DNA of 64,000 nt from Bradyrhizobiaceae bacterium (GCA_020853885.1 JADYXZ010000014.1:278501-342500); one strand, 5' to 3'; numbered from the stretch's first letter, positions 7,771-17,114 are shown. Notes: generated from the letters alone by a model not told the origin. Translations and numbers: made by a program.

Positions 7771-8784
7771 ATGCGTTTCCGCTCGCTCCGTGTTGCCGCG
7801 CTCGCGATCTTCGCCGCGGCGCTGACGCTCGCAGGTCCCGCGCACGCCCAAGACAAGGTCACGTTCGGCACTAACTGGGTCGCCGAAGCCGAGCACGGCG
7901 GCTTCTATCAGGCGGTCGCCGACGGCACCTACGCGAAGTACGGCCTCGACGTGACCATCGTCCCCGGCGGCCCGCAGATCAACAACCGCATCCTGCTCGC
8001 CGTCGGCAAGCTCGACTTCTACATGGGCGCCAACATGCTGCACGCGTTCGACGCGGTGGAGCGGAAGATTCCGACCATCGTCATCGCCGCCATGTTCCAG
8101 AAGGACCCGCAGGTCCTGCTCGCCCATCCCGATGCCGGCGTCGAGACATTCGACGACCTGAAGAAGCTGAACATCCTCGTCTCCAGCGAAGGCGTCGCCA
8201 CCTATTATCAGTGGCTGAAGTCGGAGCACGGCTTCCGCGACGAGCAGGTGCGCCCCTACACCTTCAACCCACAGCCCTTCCTCGCCGACAGGAAGCTCGC
8301 CATGCAGGGCTACGTTACCTCCGAGCCCTTCGTCGTCGAGAAGCAGGGCGGCTTCAAGCCGAAGATCTTCCTCCTCGCCGACCAGGGCTTCGACACCTAT
8401 TCCACCACGATCGAGACGCGCCTCGAGGTCATCGAGAAGAAAAGCGACCTCGTGCAGCGCTTCGTCGATGCCTCGATCGTCGGCTGGTACAATTATCTGT
8501 ACGGCGACAATCGCAAGGCGAACGAGCTGATCAAGCACCACAATCCGGAAATGACCGACGACCTCATCGCCTTCTCTACGGAAAAGATGCGCGAATATGG
8601 CGTGGTCGATTCCGGCGACGCCGCGAAGCTCGGCATCGGCGCCCTCAGCGAGGCGCGCGTGAAGAGCTTCTTCGACAAGATGGTGAAGGCGGGCGTCGTG
8701 AAGCCGTCGGTCGACTGGCGCCGCTCCTTCACCACGCAGTTCGTCGGCAGGAAGGTCGGCCTCGACCTGCGCCCGAAGAATTAA
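7771..8784 (+). CDS. ABC transporter substrate-binding protein, NMT1/THI5-like
   Basis: A 337-residue periplasmic receptor with a signal peptide of about 26 residues ending PAHA. The NMT1 fold is shown by NWVAEAEHGGFYQAVADGTY near the N-terminus and IVPGGPQINNRILLAVGKLD after it, close to thiamine-pyrimidine (ThiY) receptors. The start at 7771 is chosen because the signal peptide begins there and a GGAG-type site precedes it. ATPase, permease and a DMT exporter follow. No TPP riboswitch signature (CTGAGA...ACCTGA) was found in the 240 bases upstream, so thiamine-precursor uptake is possible but unproven. Confidence 0.8.
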   Translation: MRFRSLRVAALAIFAAALTLAGPAHAQDKVTFGTNWVAEAEHGGFYQAVADGTYAKYGLDVTIVPGGPQINNRILLAVGKLDFYMGANMLHAFDAVERKIPTIVIAAMFQKDPQVLLAHPDAGVETFDDLKKLNILVSSEGVATYYQWLKSEHGFRDEQVRPYTFNPQPFLADRKLAMQGYVTSEPFVVEKQGGFKPKIFLLADQGFDTYSTTIETRLEVIEKKSDLVQRFVDASIVGWYNYLYGDNRKANELIKHHNPEMTDDLIAFSTEKMREYGVVDSGDAAKLGIGALSEARVKSFFDKMVKAGVVKPSVDWRRSFTTQFVGRKVGLDLRPKN

Positions 8785-8883
8785 CGGTCGTCCCGGAAGC
8801 GGCGCGAAGCGCCGCTATCCGGGACCGTTCTCAGTCAGCGTCGGGACGGTCCCGGCTCTCGCTTCGCTCGGCCGGGACGACGA
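8785..8883. repeat. Palindromic intergenic repeat, CCCGG type
   Basis: Outer arms CGGTCGTCCCGG and CCGGGACGACGAG enclose two smaller hairpins, one with GCGGCGC-GAA-GCGCCGC. It fills the gap between the binding-protein and ATPase genes. It resembles the 13557-13662 repeat and is a different subfamily from the CCTCAT/ATGAGG palindromes. Confidence 0.7.
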
Positions 8884-8901
8884 GATGCTATAAGCCCCGC
8901 A

Positions 8902-9693
8902 ATGCCCGCCGCCGCAGAAGCCGCAACTTCGGACATGCCGCTCGCCGCCTTTCGCGGCGTCGGCAAGACATTCCCGAACGGCGTCACCGCCCTCGACGGG
9001 CTCGATTTCTCGGTGGAGCCCGGCGAATTCCTGAGCCTCCTCGGCCCCTCCGGCTGCGGCAAGTCCACCGCGCTGCGCCTGCTCGCCGACCTCCTCGAAC
9101 CGACCGCCGGCCGGATCGACCGGCACGAATCCGCCGTCCGCAACATCGGCTTCGTCTTTCAGGAGCCGACGCTCCTGCCCTGGGCCACCGTCGCCGCCAA
9201 TGTGAGCCTGCCGCTCCGCCTGCGGCCCGCGCCCGGCGTCGATAGCCGGCACCGCGTCGATGAGGCGCTCGCGCTGGTCGGCCTCGACGAGTTCCGCCAC
9301 GCCTATCCGCGCGAGCTCTCCGGCGGCATGAAGATGCGCGTCTCCATCGCCCGCGCGCTCGTCACGCGGCCGCAACTTCTGCTGATGGACGAGCCGTTCG
9401 CCGCGCTCGACGAGATCACCCGCTTCAAGCTGAACGACGACCTGCTCGCGCTCTGGCGCAAGCTCGATTGCACCGTCGTCTTCGTCACCCACTCGGTGTT
9501 CGAGTCGGTCTATCTGTCGACGCGCATCCTGATGTTCACGCCGCGGCCGGGCCGCGTCGCCGCCGAGTTCAAGATCGACGCCCCGGAGCCGCGCGCCGGC
9601 CGCTTCCGCACCTCTCCGGAATACGGCGCGCAATGCCGCGAGGTCTCCGCCGCGCTCGCCCAAGTCATGAAACAAGACACGGGAGAGGGCTGA
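8902..9693 (+). CDS. ABC transporter ATP-binding protein (SsuB/TauB/ThiZ type)
   Basis: A 263-residue ATPase. Walker A GPSGCGKS is at 48-55, the Q-loop lies in GFVFQEPTLLPW, and the signature SGGMKMR is followed by LLLMDEPFAALD. The GM in place of GQ in the signature is usual in the nitrate/sulfonate/taurine subfamily. An internal ATG at 8935 (MPLAAF) is an alternative start with less N-terminal extension. The stop overlaps the permease ATG (TGATG), so the two are coupled. Confidence 0.88.
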   Translation: MPAAAEAATSDMPLAAFRGVGKTFPNGVTALDGLDFSVEPGEFLSLLGPSGCGKSTALRLLADLLEPTAGRIDRHESAVRNIGFVFQEPTLLPWATVAANVSLPLRLRPAPGVDSRHRVDEALALVGLDEFRHAYPRELSGGMKMRVSIARALVTRPQLLLMDEPFAALDEITRFKLNDDLLALWRKLDCTVVFVTHSVFESVYLSTRILMFTPRPGRVAAEFKIDAPEPRAGRFRTSPEYGAQCREVSAALAQVMKQDTGEG

Positions 9694-10505
9694 TGGCGCG
9701 CCCCGCTGCCGCCGCCCGCTCCCCGGCCGAGCGCATGCTGCGCTTCCTGCTGCCGGCGCTTGCGCTCGGGCTCGCGTTCGTCGCGTGGGAGGCGATCGTC
9801 CGCATCAACGCGCTGCCGCCCTATATCCTGCCCGGGCCGATCCTCGTCTTTCAGACGCTCTTCGCCGACTGGGGCGTGTTGTCGGAATCGCTCTATGTGA
9901 CGCTGCGCACCACGGCGCTCGCCCTCCTCCTCGCGACCGTCGGCGGCGTGCTGCTCGCGCTTCTCTTCGCAAGTTCCCGCCTCGTCGAGCTTTCGCTGTT
10001 TCCCTTTGCCGTCGTGCTGCAGGTGACGCCGATCATCGCCATCGCTCCGCTCCTGCTCATCTATCTCGAGCCCAACACCGCCGTCCTCGTCTGCGCCTGG
10101 ATCGTCGCCTTCTTTCCGATCCTCTCCAACACGGCGCTCGGCCTCGCCTCGGTCGATCACAATCTGCGCGAGTTGTTCGCGCTCTATGGCGCGAGCCGCT
10201 GGAAGACGCTCCTGCTGCTCCGCATCCCCGCCGCCCTGCCCTATTTCCTCGGCGGCCTGCGGATCGCCGGCGGCCTGGCGCTCATCGGCGCCGTCGTCGC
10301 CGAGATCGCCGCCGGCACCGCCGGCCGCGGCTCCGGCCTCGCCTATCGCATCGTGGAATCTGGCTACCGGCTCAACATTCCCCGCATGTTCGCCGCACTC
10401 CTGTTGATTTCGCTGGCCGGGATTGCGATCTTTGCAGTGCTTTCCCTGCTGCAGCACCTTAGCTTGCGCCGCTGGCACGAAAGCGCGCTCGATCGCGAAT
10501 CCTGA
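9693..10505 (+). CDS. ABC transporter permease (SsuC/TauC/ThiX type)
   Basis: A 270-residue inner-membrane permease with about six helices. The EAA-like loop that contacts the ATPase is YGASRWKTLLLLRIPAALPY. The ATG at 9693 overlaps the ATPase stop, and the stop overlaps the next ATG at 10505, so all are translated together. It belongs to the single-permease homodimeric importers of the NMT1/SsuA group. Confidence 0.88.
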   Translation: MARPAAAARSPAERMLRFLLPALALGLAFVAWEAIVRINALPPYILPGPILVFQTLFADWGVLSESLYVTLRTTALALLLATVGGVLLALLFASSRLVELSLFPFAVVLQVTPIIAIAPLLLIYLEPNTAVLVCAWIVAFFPILSNTALGLASVDHNLRELFALYGASRWKTLLLLRIPAALPYFLGGLRIAGGLALIGAVVAEIAAGTAGRGSGLAYRIVESGYRLNIPRMFAALLLISLAGIAIFAVLSLLQHLSLRRWHESALDRES

Positions 10506-11425
10506 TGTTCAGAAAGATTTTCAACGCGCCGCTCACCGATCTTCCGGCGGCGAACGATCCTCGCGCGCGCCTGATCGGCATCGGCCTCATGTGCGCGGCG
10601 CTCTTCTGCTTCGCCTGCCTCGACACGATCGCGAAATGGCTGACGCAATATCTGCCGACACTCGAGGCGGTCTGGGCCCGCTATGCGAGCCACTTCTTCC
10701 TGTCGCTGCTCGTGATCAATCCGTGGACGACGCCAGGGCTATTCGCCACGCGGCGGCTCTGGCTGCAGATCGGCCGCTCCGCGCTCCTGTTCGGCTCCAC
10801 GGCCTTCAACTTCGTCGCGCTCCGCTATCTGCAGCTCGACCAGACCGCGACCATCGCCTTCACCACACCGTTCATCATCGCGCTCCTCGCCGGTCCCCTG
10901 CTCGGCGAATGGATCGGCTGGCGCCGCTGGGTTGCGATCATCGTCGGTTTCGCCGGCGTCCTGCTGATCGCGCGGCCGGGCATGGGTGGCATTCACCCGG
11001 CGGCGGTCCTCTCGGTCCTCAGCATGATCTGCTACGCCGTTTACATCATCTCCACGCGATTTCTCGCCGGCTATGATTCCACCGCCACCACCGTCTTCTA
11101 TTCCGCGCTGGTTGGCTTCGTCGCGGCCTCGGTTCCACTCCCAGCGGTCTGGCAGACGCCGGAAGAGCCGCTCGTCATCGCCGGAATGGTCGCCCTGGGC
11201 GCCTTGGGCTGGATCGGGCACCTGTTCCTGATCGTTGCCCACCGCTACGCGCCCGCGCCGGTGCTTGCGCCCTACATCTACACCCAGCTCGTCTGGTACA
11301 TCGCCGGCGGATTTCTCGTGTTTAGCGAACTTCCAAATAGCTTCACCCTGGCCGGTGCCGCCATCGTCATCGCCTCCGGCCTCTATCTCCTCTACCGCGA
11401 GCGCCGGCTGAAGGCGGACCTCTGA
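10505..11425 (+). CDS. DMT-superfamily transporter (EamA)
   Basis: A 306-residue protein with ten hydrophobic helices arranged as two EamA repeats (about residues 20-150 and 165-300). It belongs to the drug/metabolite transporter family of inner-membrane exporters or permeases. Its ATG overlaps the stop of the ABC permease, so it is part of that operon. Coupling to an importer hints that it handles a product or analogue of the imported compound. The substrate cannot be read from the sequence. Confidence 0.85.
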   Translation: MFRKIFNAPLTDLPAANDPRARLIGIGLMCAALFCFACLDTIAKWLTQYLPTLEAVWARYASHFFLSLLVINPWTTPGLFATRRLWLQIGRSALLFGSTAFNFVALRYLQLDQTATIAFTTPFIIALLAGPLLGEWIGWRRWVAIIVGFAGVLLIARPGMGGIHPAAVLSVLSMICYAVYIISTRFLAGYDSTATTVFYSALVGFVAASVPLPAVWQTPEEPLVIAGMVALGALGWIGHLFLIVAHRYAPAPVLAPYIYTQLVWYIAGGFLVFSELPNSFTLAGAAIVIASGLYLLYRERRLKADL

Positions 11426-11574
11426 GCCCGCCGTTCGGCCCTGCGGCATCGGCATGGGTTGCTTTACCTTCCGCGGCGTTGCACACGCCTCGTTTCTGAC
11501 GCTAATTTGGCCCCGGCCTGTCTATCCCGGGCTGCCAGCGCCGCCCGGCGCATCCATCCGAAAGAGGACGAAGC

Positions 11575-12588
11575 ATGGCGAGGAAACCGGCCCGCGCGCC
11601 GAACGACGATATCGGCGAGGAAACCCGTCTCAAGATGTACCGCACGCAGGTGGTAATCCGGGAGGCGGAGCAGCGTGCGTTCGACCTCTTCCTGCAGAAC
11701 CTCGTGAAGGGCACGAGCCATTTGTCGCTCGGCCAGGAAGCCGTCGCCGCGGGCTTCGCCACCGCCATGAATCCGGGCGACCTCAGCTTCTGCACCTACC
11801 GCGGCCACGCGCATACGCTCGCCCGCGGCGTATCCATTGAAAAAGTGCTCGGCGAGTTGATGCAGCGCGACAACGGCCTGATGCGCGGCAAGGGCGGCTC
11901 CATGCACCTCACCTCCGAGGAGCACGGCGTGATGGGCTCCTACGCGATCATCGGCGCGCATCTGCCGATCGCCTGCGGCGCCGCCTGGCGCGCGCAGTAC
12001 AAAGGCCAGAAGGACGTCTCGGTCTGCTTCTTCGGCGACGGCACCACCAACATCGGCGCCTTCCACGAGGCGCTGAACTTCGCCGTGATCTGGAAGCTGC
12101 CGGTGGTGTTCGTGTGCGAGAATAATCTCTACATGGAATACACGCCGATTGAGGATGTGACAGCGGTCCAGCATCCGGCCGCGGACCGCGCCGGCGCCTA
12201 CGGCCTCGAGGCGGTCATCGTCGACGGCCAGGACGCCGACGAAGTCTATCGCGCGGCGCAGGCAGCCTATGCCAAGGCGCGCGCCGGCGGCGGCCCGTCG
12301 CTGATCGAATGCAAGACCTACCGCTACAGCGGCCACTCGCGCGCCGACCCGGCCAAGTACCGCAAGCCGGGCGAGCTCGATAAGTGGAAGGAGCGCGATC
12401 CGATCAAGATCTACCGCGAGCGCCTGCTGCAATTTGGCATCGAGCAGGAGACGATCGACAAGATCGACACCGAGGTCCGCCAGGTCGTGGACGACGCTAC
12501 GGAGAAATGCAAGGCAGCGCCGCAGCCACCTTTCGAACTGATCACGCGCGACGTTTATGCCGATGGAGGCTGGGCATGGCGGAACTGA
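11575..12588 (+). CDS. 2-oxo-acid dehydrogenase E1 component, alpha subunit
   Basis: A 337-residue thiamine-diphosphate enzyme subunit similar to pyruvate and acetoin dehydrogenase E1 alpha. The ThDP motif runs from GDG at 154-156 to N184 (GDG-TTNIGAFHEA...CENN). The phosphorylation-loop region YRYSGHSRADP is conserved. It decarboxylates a 2-oxo acid and passes the acyl unit to E2. The gene overlaps the E1 beta start by 13 bases. The substrate may be pyruvate, acetoin or a branched 2-oxo acid; the acetoin type is closest by eye but not certain. Confidence 0.87.
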   Translation: MARKPARAPNDDIGEETRLKMYRTQVVIREAEQRAFDLFLQNLVKGTSHLSLGQEAVAAGFATAMNPGDLSFCTYRGHAHTLARGVSIEKVLGELMQRDNGLMRGKGGSMHLTSEEHGVMGSYAIIGAHLPIACGAAWRAQYKGQKDVSVCFFGDGTTNIGAFHEALNFAVIWKLPVVFVCENNLYMEYTPIEDVTAVQHPAADRAGAYGLEAVIVDGQDADEVYRAAQAAYAKARAGGGPSLIECKTYRYSGHSRADPAKYRKPGELDKWKERDPIKIYRERLLQFGIEQETIDKIDTEVRQVVDDATEKCKAAPQPPFELITRDVYADGGWAWRN

Positions 12589-13556
12589 CCTACCGCGACG
12601 CGGTCACCCGCGGCATCGCGCAGGAGATGAAGCGCGATCCCGACGTCGTCTTTCTCGGTGAAGACATCGCCGCGGCCGGCGGCGTGTTCAAGACCACCGT
12701 CGGCCTGCTCGAGGAATTCGGCCCGCTCCGCGTGCGCGACACGCCGATCTCGGAGCAGGCAATCCTCGGCGCCGCCATGGGTGCGGCCATGACCGGCCTG
12801 AAGCCCATCGCCGAGATCATGTTCTCGGACTTCATCGCCGTCTGCTTCAACTATCTCGCCAACGAGTTCAGCAAGCACCGCTACATCTCCAACGGCCAGA
12901 CCAAGTGCCCGCTGGTCGTGCGCACGGCCAATGGCGGCGGCGCCCGCTTCGGCGCCCAGCACAGCCAGAGCGTCGAGAACTGGTGCATGATGATCCCGGG
13001 CCTCAAGGTGGTGGCGCCGTCGAGCCCGACGGACGTGGTCGGCCTGCTCGCCGCTTCCGTCCGCGACCCCGACCCGGTGATCTTCCTCGAGCACAAATCG
13101 CTCTACCCGATCAAAGGCGAGGTCCCCGACGGCGAGATCGTCGACACCATCGGCACGGCGAAGATCCTGCGCTCCGGCCGGGACGCGACAATCACTGCGC
13201 TTGCCCTCATGGTTCCCCGCGCGCTCGAAGCCGCGGAGAAGCTGAAGGAGGAGCATGGCATCGACTGCGAGGTGATCGACGTGCGCTCGCTCGTGCCCCT
13301 CGACACGCAGACGATCCTCGGCTCGGTCGGCCGCACGCACCGGCTCTTCACCGTCGAAGAGAACCCGCGGCTCTGCGGCTGGGGCGCGGAGATCGTCTCC
13401 ATCGTCGCCGACGAGGCGTTCTACGATCTCGACGGCCCGCCGGTCCGCATCACCACGCCGCATCTGCCGCTGCCGGCGTCCGACGTGCTGGAAGACGCGA
13501 CCATTCCGTCCGTGGACCGCATCGTGGACCGGGTGAAGCGGTCGCTGAACGCCTAG
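12576..13556 (+). CDS. 2-oxo-acid dehydrogenase E1 component, beta subunit
   Basis: A 326-residue subunit with the N-terminal pyrimidine-binding fold (FLGEDIAAAGGVFKTT) and the C-terminal transketolase domain (CEVIDVRSLVPLDTQTIL). It completes the heterotetrameric E1 with the upstream alpha subunit. The ATG at 12576 lies within the alpha gene; a longer open frame upstream is only overlap. A palindromic repeat separates it from the semialdehyde dehydrogenase gene. Confidence 0.88.
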   Translation: MAELTYRDAVTRGIAQEMKRDPDVVFLGEDIAAAGGVFKTTVGLLEEFGPLRVRDTPISEQAILGAAMGAAMTGLKPIAEIMFSDFIAVCFNYLANEFSKHRYISNGQTKCPLVVRTANGGGARFGAQHSQSVENWCMMIPGLKVVAPSSPTDVVGLLAASVRDPDPVIFLEHKSLYPIKGEVPDGEIVDTIGTAKILRSGRDATITALALMVPRALEAAEKLKEEHGIDCEVIDVRSLVPLDTQTILGSVGRTHRLFTVEENPRLCGWGAEIVSIVADEAFYDLDGPPVRITTPHLPLPASDVLEDATIPSVDRIVDRVKRSLNA

Positions 13557-13662
13557 CCGTCATTCCGGGACTGCGCGCAGCGCAGGACCCGGAATCCAAG
13601 CGGCGCTGACACTGGTTTCTGGATTCCGGGCTCGCTCGCTCCGCTCGCGCCCCGGAATGACG
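13557..13662. repeat. Palindromic intergenic repeat, CATTCCGGG type
   Basis: Outer arms CCGTCATTCCGGG and CCCGGAATGACG enclose inner CCCGGAATCC/GGATTCCGGG arms and CG-rich hairpins. It lies inside the E1/E2 cluster without breaking a gene, so the cluster is either read through it or has an internal transcription boundary here. Confidence 0.75.
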
Positions 13663-13674
13663 AAAGGAAAGCCC

Positions 13675-15126
13675 ATGTACGACAACCTGCTCGCCAACGT
13701 CCCCACCGACCTCTGGATCGGCGGCAAATGGCGCAAGTCCTCCGACAACGAGTGCTTCGACGTGATCGACCCGGCGACCGAGCGCACGATCGCGTCGGTC
13801 GCGAGCGCGAGCGTCGACGACGCCAAGGCCGCGGTCGATGCCGCGGGCGACGCCTTCGAAGCCTGGGCCGCGAAGAAGCCGCGCGAGCGCGGCGAAATCC
13901 TACGCAAGGCGTTCGAGCTCATCATGCGCGACCAGGAGCGGCTCGCCAAGCTCATCACCATCGAGAACGGCAAGGCGCTGCCCGACAGCCGCGCCGAGGT
14001 CGCCTATGCCGCCGAGTTCTTCCGCTGGTTCGCCGAGGAAGGCGTACGCAACAGCGGCGATATGCGGATCGCGCCCGCTTCCGGCGCGCGCATCCTCGTG
14101 CACCACAAGCCCGCGGGCGTTGCGGTGCTGGTGACGCCGTGGAACTTTCCGGCGGCGATGGCGACCCGCAAGATCGGCCCGGCGCTTGCCGCCGGCTGCA
14201 CGGTCGTGCTCAAGCCCGCCTCGGAAACGCCGCTCACCATGCTGGCGCTCATGCCGATCCTCGAGGAAGCGGGCGTGCCGGCCGGCGTCGTCAACGTCAT
14301 TCCCTCGCGCCGCTCCGGCCGGGTCGTCGACGCCATGCTGCACGACATGCGCGTGCGCGTGATCTCCTTCACCGGCTCCACCGAGGTCGGCCGCAAGCTC
14401 CTGCACTCGGCCGCCGACAACATCATCCGTCCGGCCATGGAGCTCGGCGGCAACGCGCCCTTCATCGTGTTCGAGGACGCCGACATCGACGCGGCGATCG
14501 AGGGCGCCATGGTCGCCAAGATGCGCAACATGGGCGAAGCCTGCACCGCGGCCAACCGCTTCTATGTGCATGAGAAGGTGCACGATGCCTTCGCGGCCAA
14601 GCTCAAGGACAAGATGGGCGGGCTCAAGATGGGCAACGGCCTCGACGACGGCGTTATGCTCGGCCCGCTCGTCAACGCCGAAGGCCGCGACAAGGTGATC
14701 GAGCTCGTCGACGACGCCGTGCAGAAGGGCGCCAGAATTCTCGTCGGCGGCAAGACGCCGGACGGCCCGGGCTTCTTCTATCCGGCCACCGTCCTGACCA
14801 ACGTCTCGGACAGCGCCACCATGCTGCGCGAGGAAATCTTCGGCCCGGTCGCCTCGATCCAGACCTTCAAGACCGAGGACGAGGTGATCAAGCGCGCCAA
14901 CGACACCGAGTACGGCCTCGTCGCCTATCTCTACACCGGCGATCTCAAGCGCGGCATGCGCGTCTCCGAGAAGCTCGACTTCGGCATGATCGGCCTGAAC
15001 CGCGGCCTCGTCTCCGATCCGGCCGCGCCCTTCGGCGGCATGAAGCAGTCCGGCATCGGCCGCGAAGGCGCGCACGAGGGACTGATGGAGTTCCTCGAGA
15101 CGCAGTACATCTCGACGAACTGGTAA
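13675..15126 (+). CDS. NAD(P)-dependent aldehyde dehydrogenase, succinate-semialdehyde dehydrogenase type
   Basis: A 483-residue aldehyde dehydrogenase. The catalytic glutamate is in MELGGNAPF, the cysteine in MGEACTAANR, and the NAD-binding FTGSTEVG is present. Length and sequence fit the GabD succinate-semialdehyde dehydrogenase group. ATG 13675 follows GAAAGGAAAG at good spacing; ATG 13657 lies inside the repeat and was rejected. Its position between E1 beta and E2 is unusual and suggests the pathway yields or removes an aldehyde. Other semialdehydes are possible substrates. Confidence 0.85.
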   Translation: MYDNLLANVPTDLWIGGKWRKSSDNECFDVIDPATERTIASVASASVDDAKAAVDAAGDAFEAWAAKKPRERGEILRKAFELIMRDQERLAKLITIENGKALPDSRAEVAYAAEFFRWFAEEGVRNSGDMRIAPASGARILVHHKPAGVAVLVTPWNFPAAMATRKIGPALAAGCTVVLKPASETPLTMLALMPILEEAGVPAGVVNVIPSRRSGRVVDAMLHDMRVRVISFTGSTEVGRKLLHSAADNIIRPAMELGGNAPFIVFEDADIDAAIEGAMVAKMRNMGEACTAANRFYVHEKVHDAFAAKLKDKMGGLKMGNGLDDGVMLGPLVNAEGRDKVIELVDDAVQKGARILVGGKTPDGPGFFYPATVLTNVSDSATMLREEIFGPVASIQTFKTEDEVIKRANDTEYGLVAYLYTGDLKRGMRVSEKLDFGMIGLNRGLVSDPAAPFGGMKQSGIGREGAHEGLMEFLETQYISTNW

Positions 15127-15149
15127 GGTAAGGCCCGGGGGAAGCGCGA

Positions 15150-16469
15150 ATGGACGTCCTGATGCCGCAGCTCGGCGAGACCGTCGCCGAAGGCAAGATC
15201 ACTGAGTGGTTCAAGCAGCCGGGCGACGCGGTGAAAGCCGGCGAGAACCTGTTCATCATCGAAACCGACAAGGTCTCGATGGAAATCCAGGCGGTCGCGG
15301 CCGGCACGCTCGCGGAGATCCGCGTGCAGGCCGGCGAGGTCGCACCGGTCGGCACCGTCGTCGCCGTCATTTCCGACGGCAAGGGCGGCACCGCATCGCC
15401 GCAGCCTGCCACTCCCGCCGCGCCCGCGGCTCCGAAACCGGCGCCGAAGCCGGCCGCGGCGGCCCCTGCTCCCGTTCCCACGCCACGGCCTTCCGGGCCT
15501 GTGCAGCTCGATCCCTATTTCGAGGTGCGCACGCCGGAGAGAAACTTCGGCCCCGCCCAGATCGGCGGCCGCGCGGTGACGCCGCTCGCGCGCCGTCTCG
15601 CCGCCGAAGCCGGCATCGATCTCTCCCGCGTCAAAGGCTCCGGCCCGCACGGACGCATCGTCGCCGCCGACGTGCAGCAGGCGGGCGCCGGCGCACGCAC
15701 GGCCGGCCCGGCGCTTGCCGCCGGTCCCTCGACCGAGCAGGTGAAGGCGCTCTATCGCGACGTGCCCTACGAGGAAGTGCCGCTCGACGGCATGCGCAAG
15801 ACCATCGCCACGCGCCTGGTCCAAGCGAAGCAGACCATCCCGCATTTCTATCTCACGGTCGACCTCGACATCGGCCAGCTCCTGAAGCTGCGCGAGGAGG
15901 CGAACGCCTCCGCCCCGCGCGACAAGGACGGCAACCCGGCCTTCAAGCTCTCGGTCAACGACTTCGTCATCAAGGCATGGGCCGCAGCGCTGCAGCGCGT
16001 GCCCGCCGCGAACGCCGTCTGGGCCGAGGACCGCATCCTGCGCTTCCAGCGCGCGGACGTGGCGGTCGCTGTCGCCATCGACGGCGGCCTCATCACGCCG
16101 GTGATCCGCGCGGCCGACACCAAGCGCCTCTCCGCGATCTCCGCCGAGATGAAGGACCTCGCCGCCCGCGCCCGCGACCGCAAGCTCAAGCCCGACGAGT
16201 ATCAGGGCGGCTCGAGCGCGATCTCCAACCTCGGCATGTACGGCGTGCGCGAGTTCTCCGCGATCATCAACCCGCCGCACGCGACGATCCTCGCCGTCGG
16301 CGGCGCCCGCCGCCAGGCCGTCGAGACCAAGGACGGCGGCATCGCCTTCGCGAGCCTGATGACGGTGACGCTCTCCTGCGATCACCGCGTGGTCGACGGC
16401 GCGCTTGGCGCGGAGCTGCTCGCGGCCTTCAGGGAGATCGTCGAGAAGCCGATCGCCGCGCTCGTCTGA
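15150..16469 (+). CDS. Dihydrolipoamide acyltransferase (E2) of a 2-oxo-acid dehydrogenase complex
   Basis: A 439-residue E2. The lipoyl domain carries the lysine to be lipoylated at K41 (ETDKVSME). An Ala/Pro-rich linker covers about 80-115, a peripheral-subunit-binding domain 141-177 (TPLARRLAAEAGIDLSRVKGSG), and the acyltransferase domain ends with the active-site H412 and D416 in DHRVVDG. One lipoyl domain is present. It should work with the E1 pair upstream. No lipoamide dehydrogenase (E3) is nearby, so E3 must come from elsewhere. Confidence 0.9.
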   Translation: MDVLMPQLGETVAEGKITEWFKQPGDAVKAGENLFIIETDKVSMEIQAVAAGTLAEIRVQAGEVAPVGTVVAVISDGKGGTASPQPATPAAPAAPKPAPKPAAAAPAPVPTPRPSGPVQLDPYFEVRTPERNFGPAQIGGRAVTPLARRLAAEAGIDLSRVKGSGPHGRIVAADVQQAGAGARTAGPALAAGPSTEQVKALYRDVPYEEVPLDGMRKTIATRLVQAKQTIPHFYLTVDLDIGQLLKLREEANASAPRDKDGNPAFKLSVNDFVIKAWAAALQRVPAANAVWAEDRILRFQRADVAVAVAIDGGLITPVIRAADTKRLSAISAEMKDLAARARDRKLKPDEYQGGSSAISNLGMYGVREFSAIINPPHATILAVGGARRQAVETKDGGIAFASLMTVTLSCDHRVVDGALGAELLAAFREIVEKPIAALV

Positions 16470-16481
16470 CGGGTAGGCGCG

Positions 16482-17114
16482 CTACGGCAGGTGAAAGAAG
16501 ACCGGCAGCGCGCCGATCTCGTGCAAGTACTCGAACCCTTCGACGATCGGGATCGCGATCAGGAACACGCTCGCGTCCACGAACGTGCGCAGCACGTCGC
16601 GCGGCTTCACCTCGATGAGCGCGACGTCGCGCCATAATGAAAAGCGCGGAAAGAACCGCGGTACCTGTGCGAGATACTGCCGGTAGGCGTTGCCGAACTT
16701 CACCGTCAGCACCCGCTCTTCCTTGAGCACGACGAGATAAAACACCAGCCACGCGGCAATGCCGGCGGCGAGCGCCGCCACCACGCTGCCGAACTGCGCG
16801 CCGACGCCGGCCGCGCCGATGATCGAGAACACATAGAGCGGATTGCGCGACACCGAGTACGGCCCGACCATCACGAGGCTGCGCACCTTGCGCCCGCCGA
16901 TATAAAGCGAGGACCAGGTGCGCCCGAGGATGCAGAGAAGGATGAGGAATAGTCCCGCCCATTCGATCGTCTCGTGGACGGTCCCGTCGCTCGGCCAGCG
17001 CGACTCGCCAAGCACCACCAGCGCGACCGCGACAAGGACCAGCGCGAGCAGCACCGCCTTGCGCACGTGCTGCACATAGGCGAGATCGATCGGGGAGCGT
17101 TCGGTCGCGATCAT
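16482..17114 (-). CDS. Isoprenylcysteine carboxyl methyltransferase family membrane protein
   Basis: A 210-residue protein with about five hydrophobic helices. The conserved GPYSVSRNPLYVFSIIG and the later EERVLTVKFGNAYRQY match the PEMT/ICMT membrane-methyltransferase family, where this C-terminal pair of segments binds S-adenosylmethionine. In bacteria such proteins often methylate lipids or unknown small molecules, since prenylated CaaX proteins are absent. It lies convergent with the E2 gene, 12 bases apart, and divergent from the next gene. Confidence 0.8.
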   Translation of the reverse strand: MIATERSPIDLAYVQHVRKAVLLALVLVAVALVVLGESRWPSDGTVHETIEWAGLFLILLCILGRTWSSLYIGGRKVRSLVMVGPYSVSRNPLYVFSIIGAAGVGAQFGSVVAALAAGIAAWLVFYLVVLKEERVLTVKFGNAYRQYLAQVPRFFPRFSLWRDVALIEVKPRDVLRTFVDASVFLIAIPIVEGFEYLHEIGALPVFFHLP

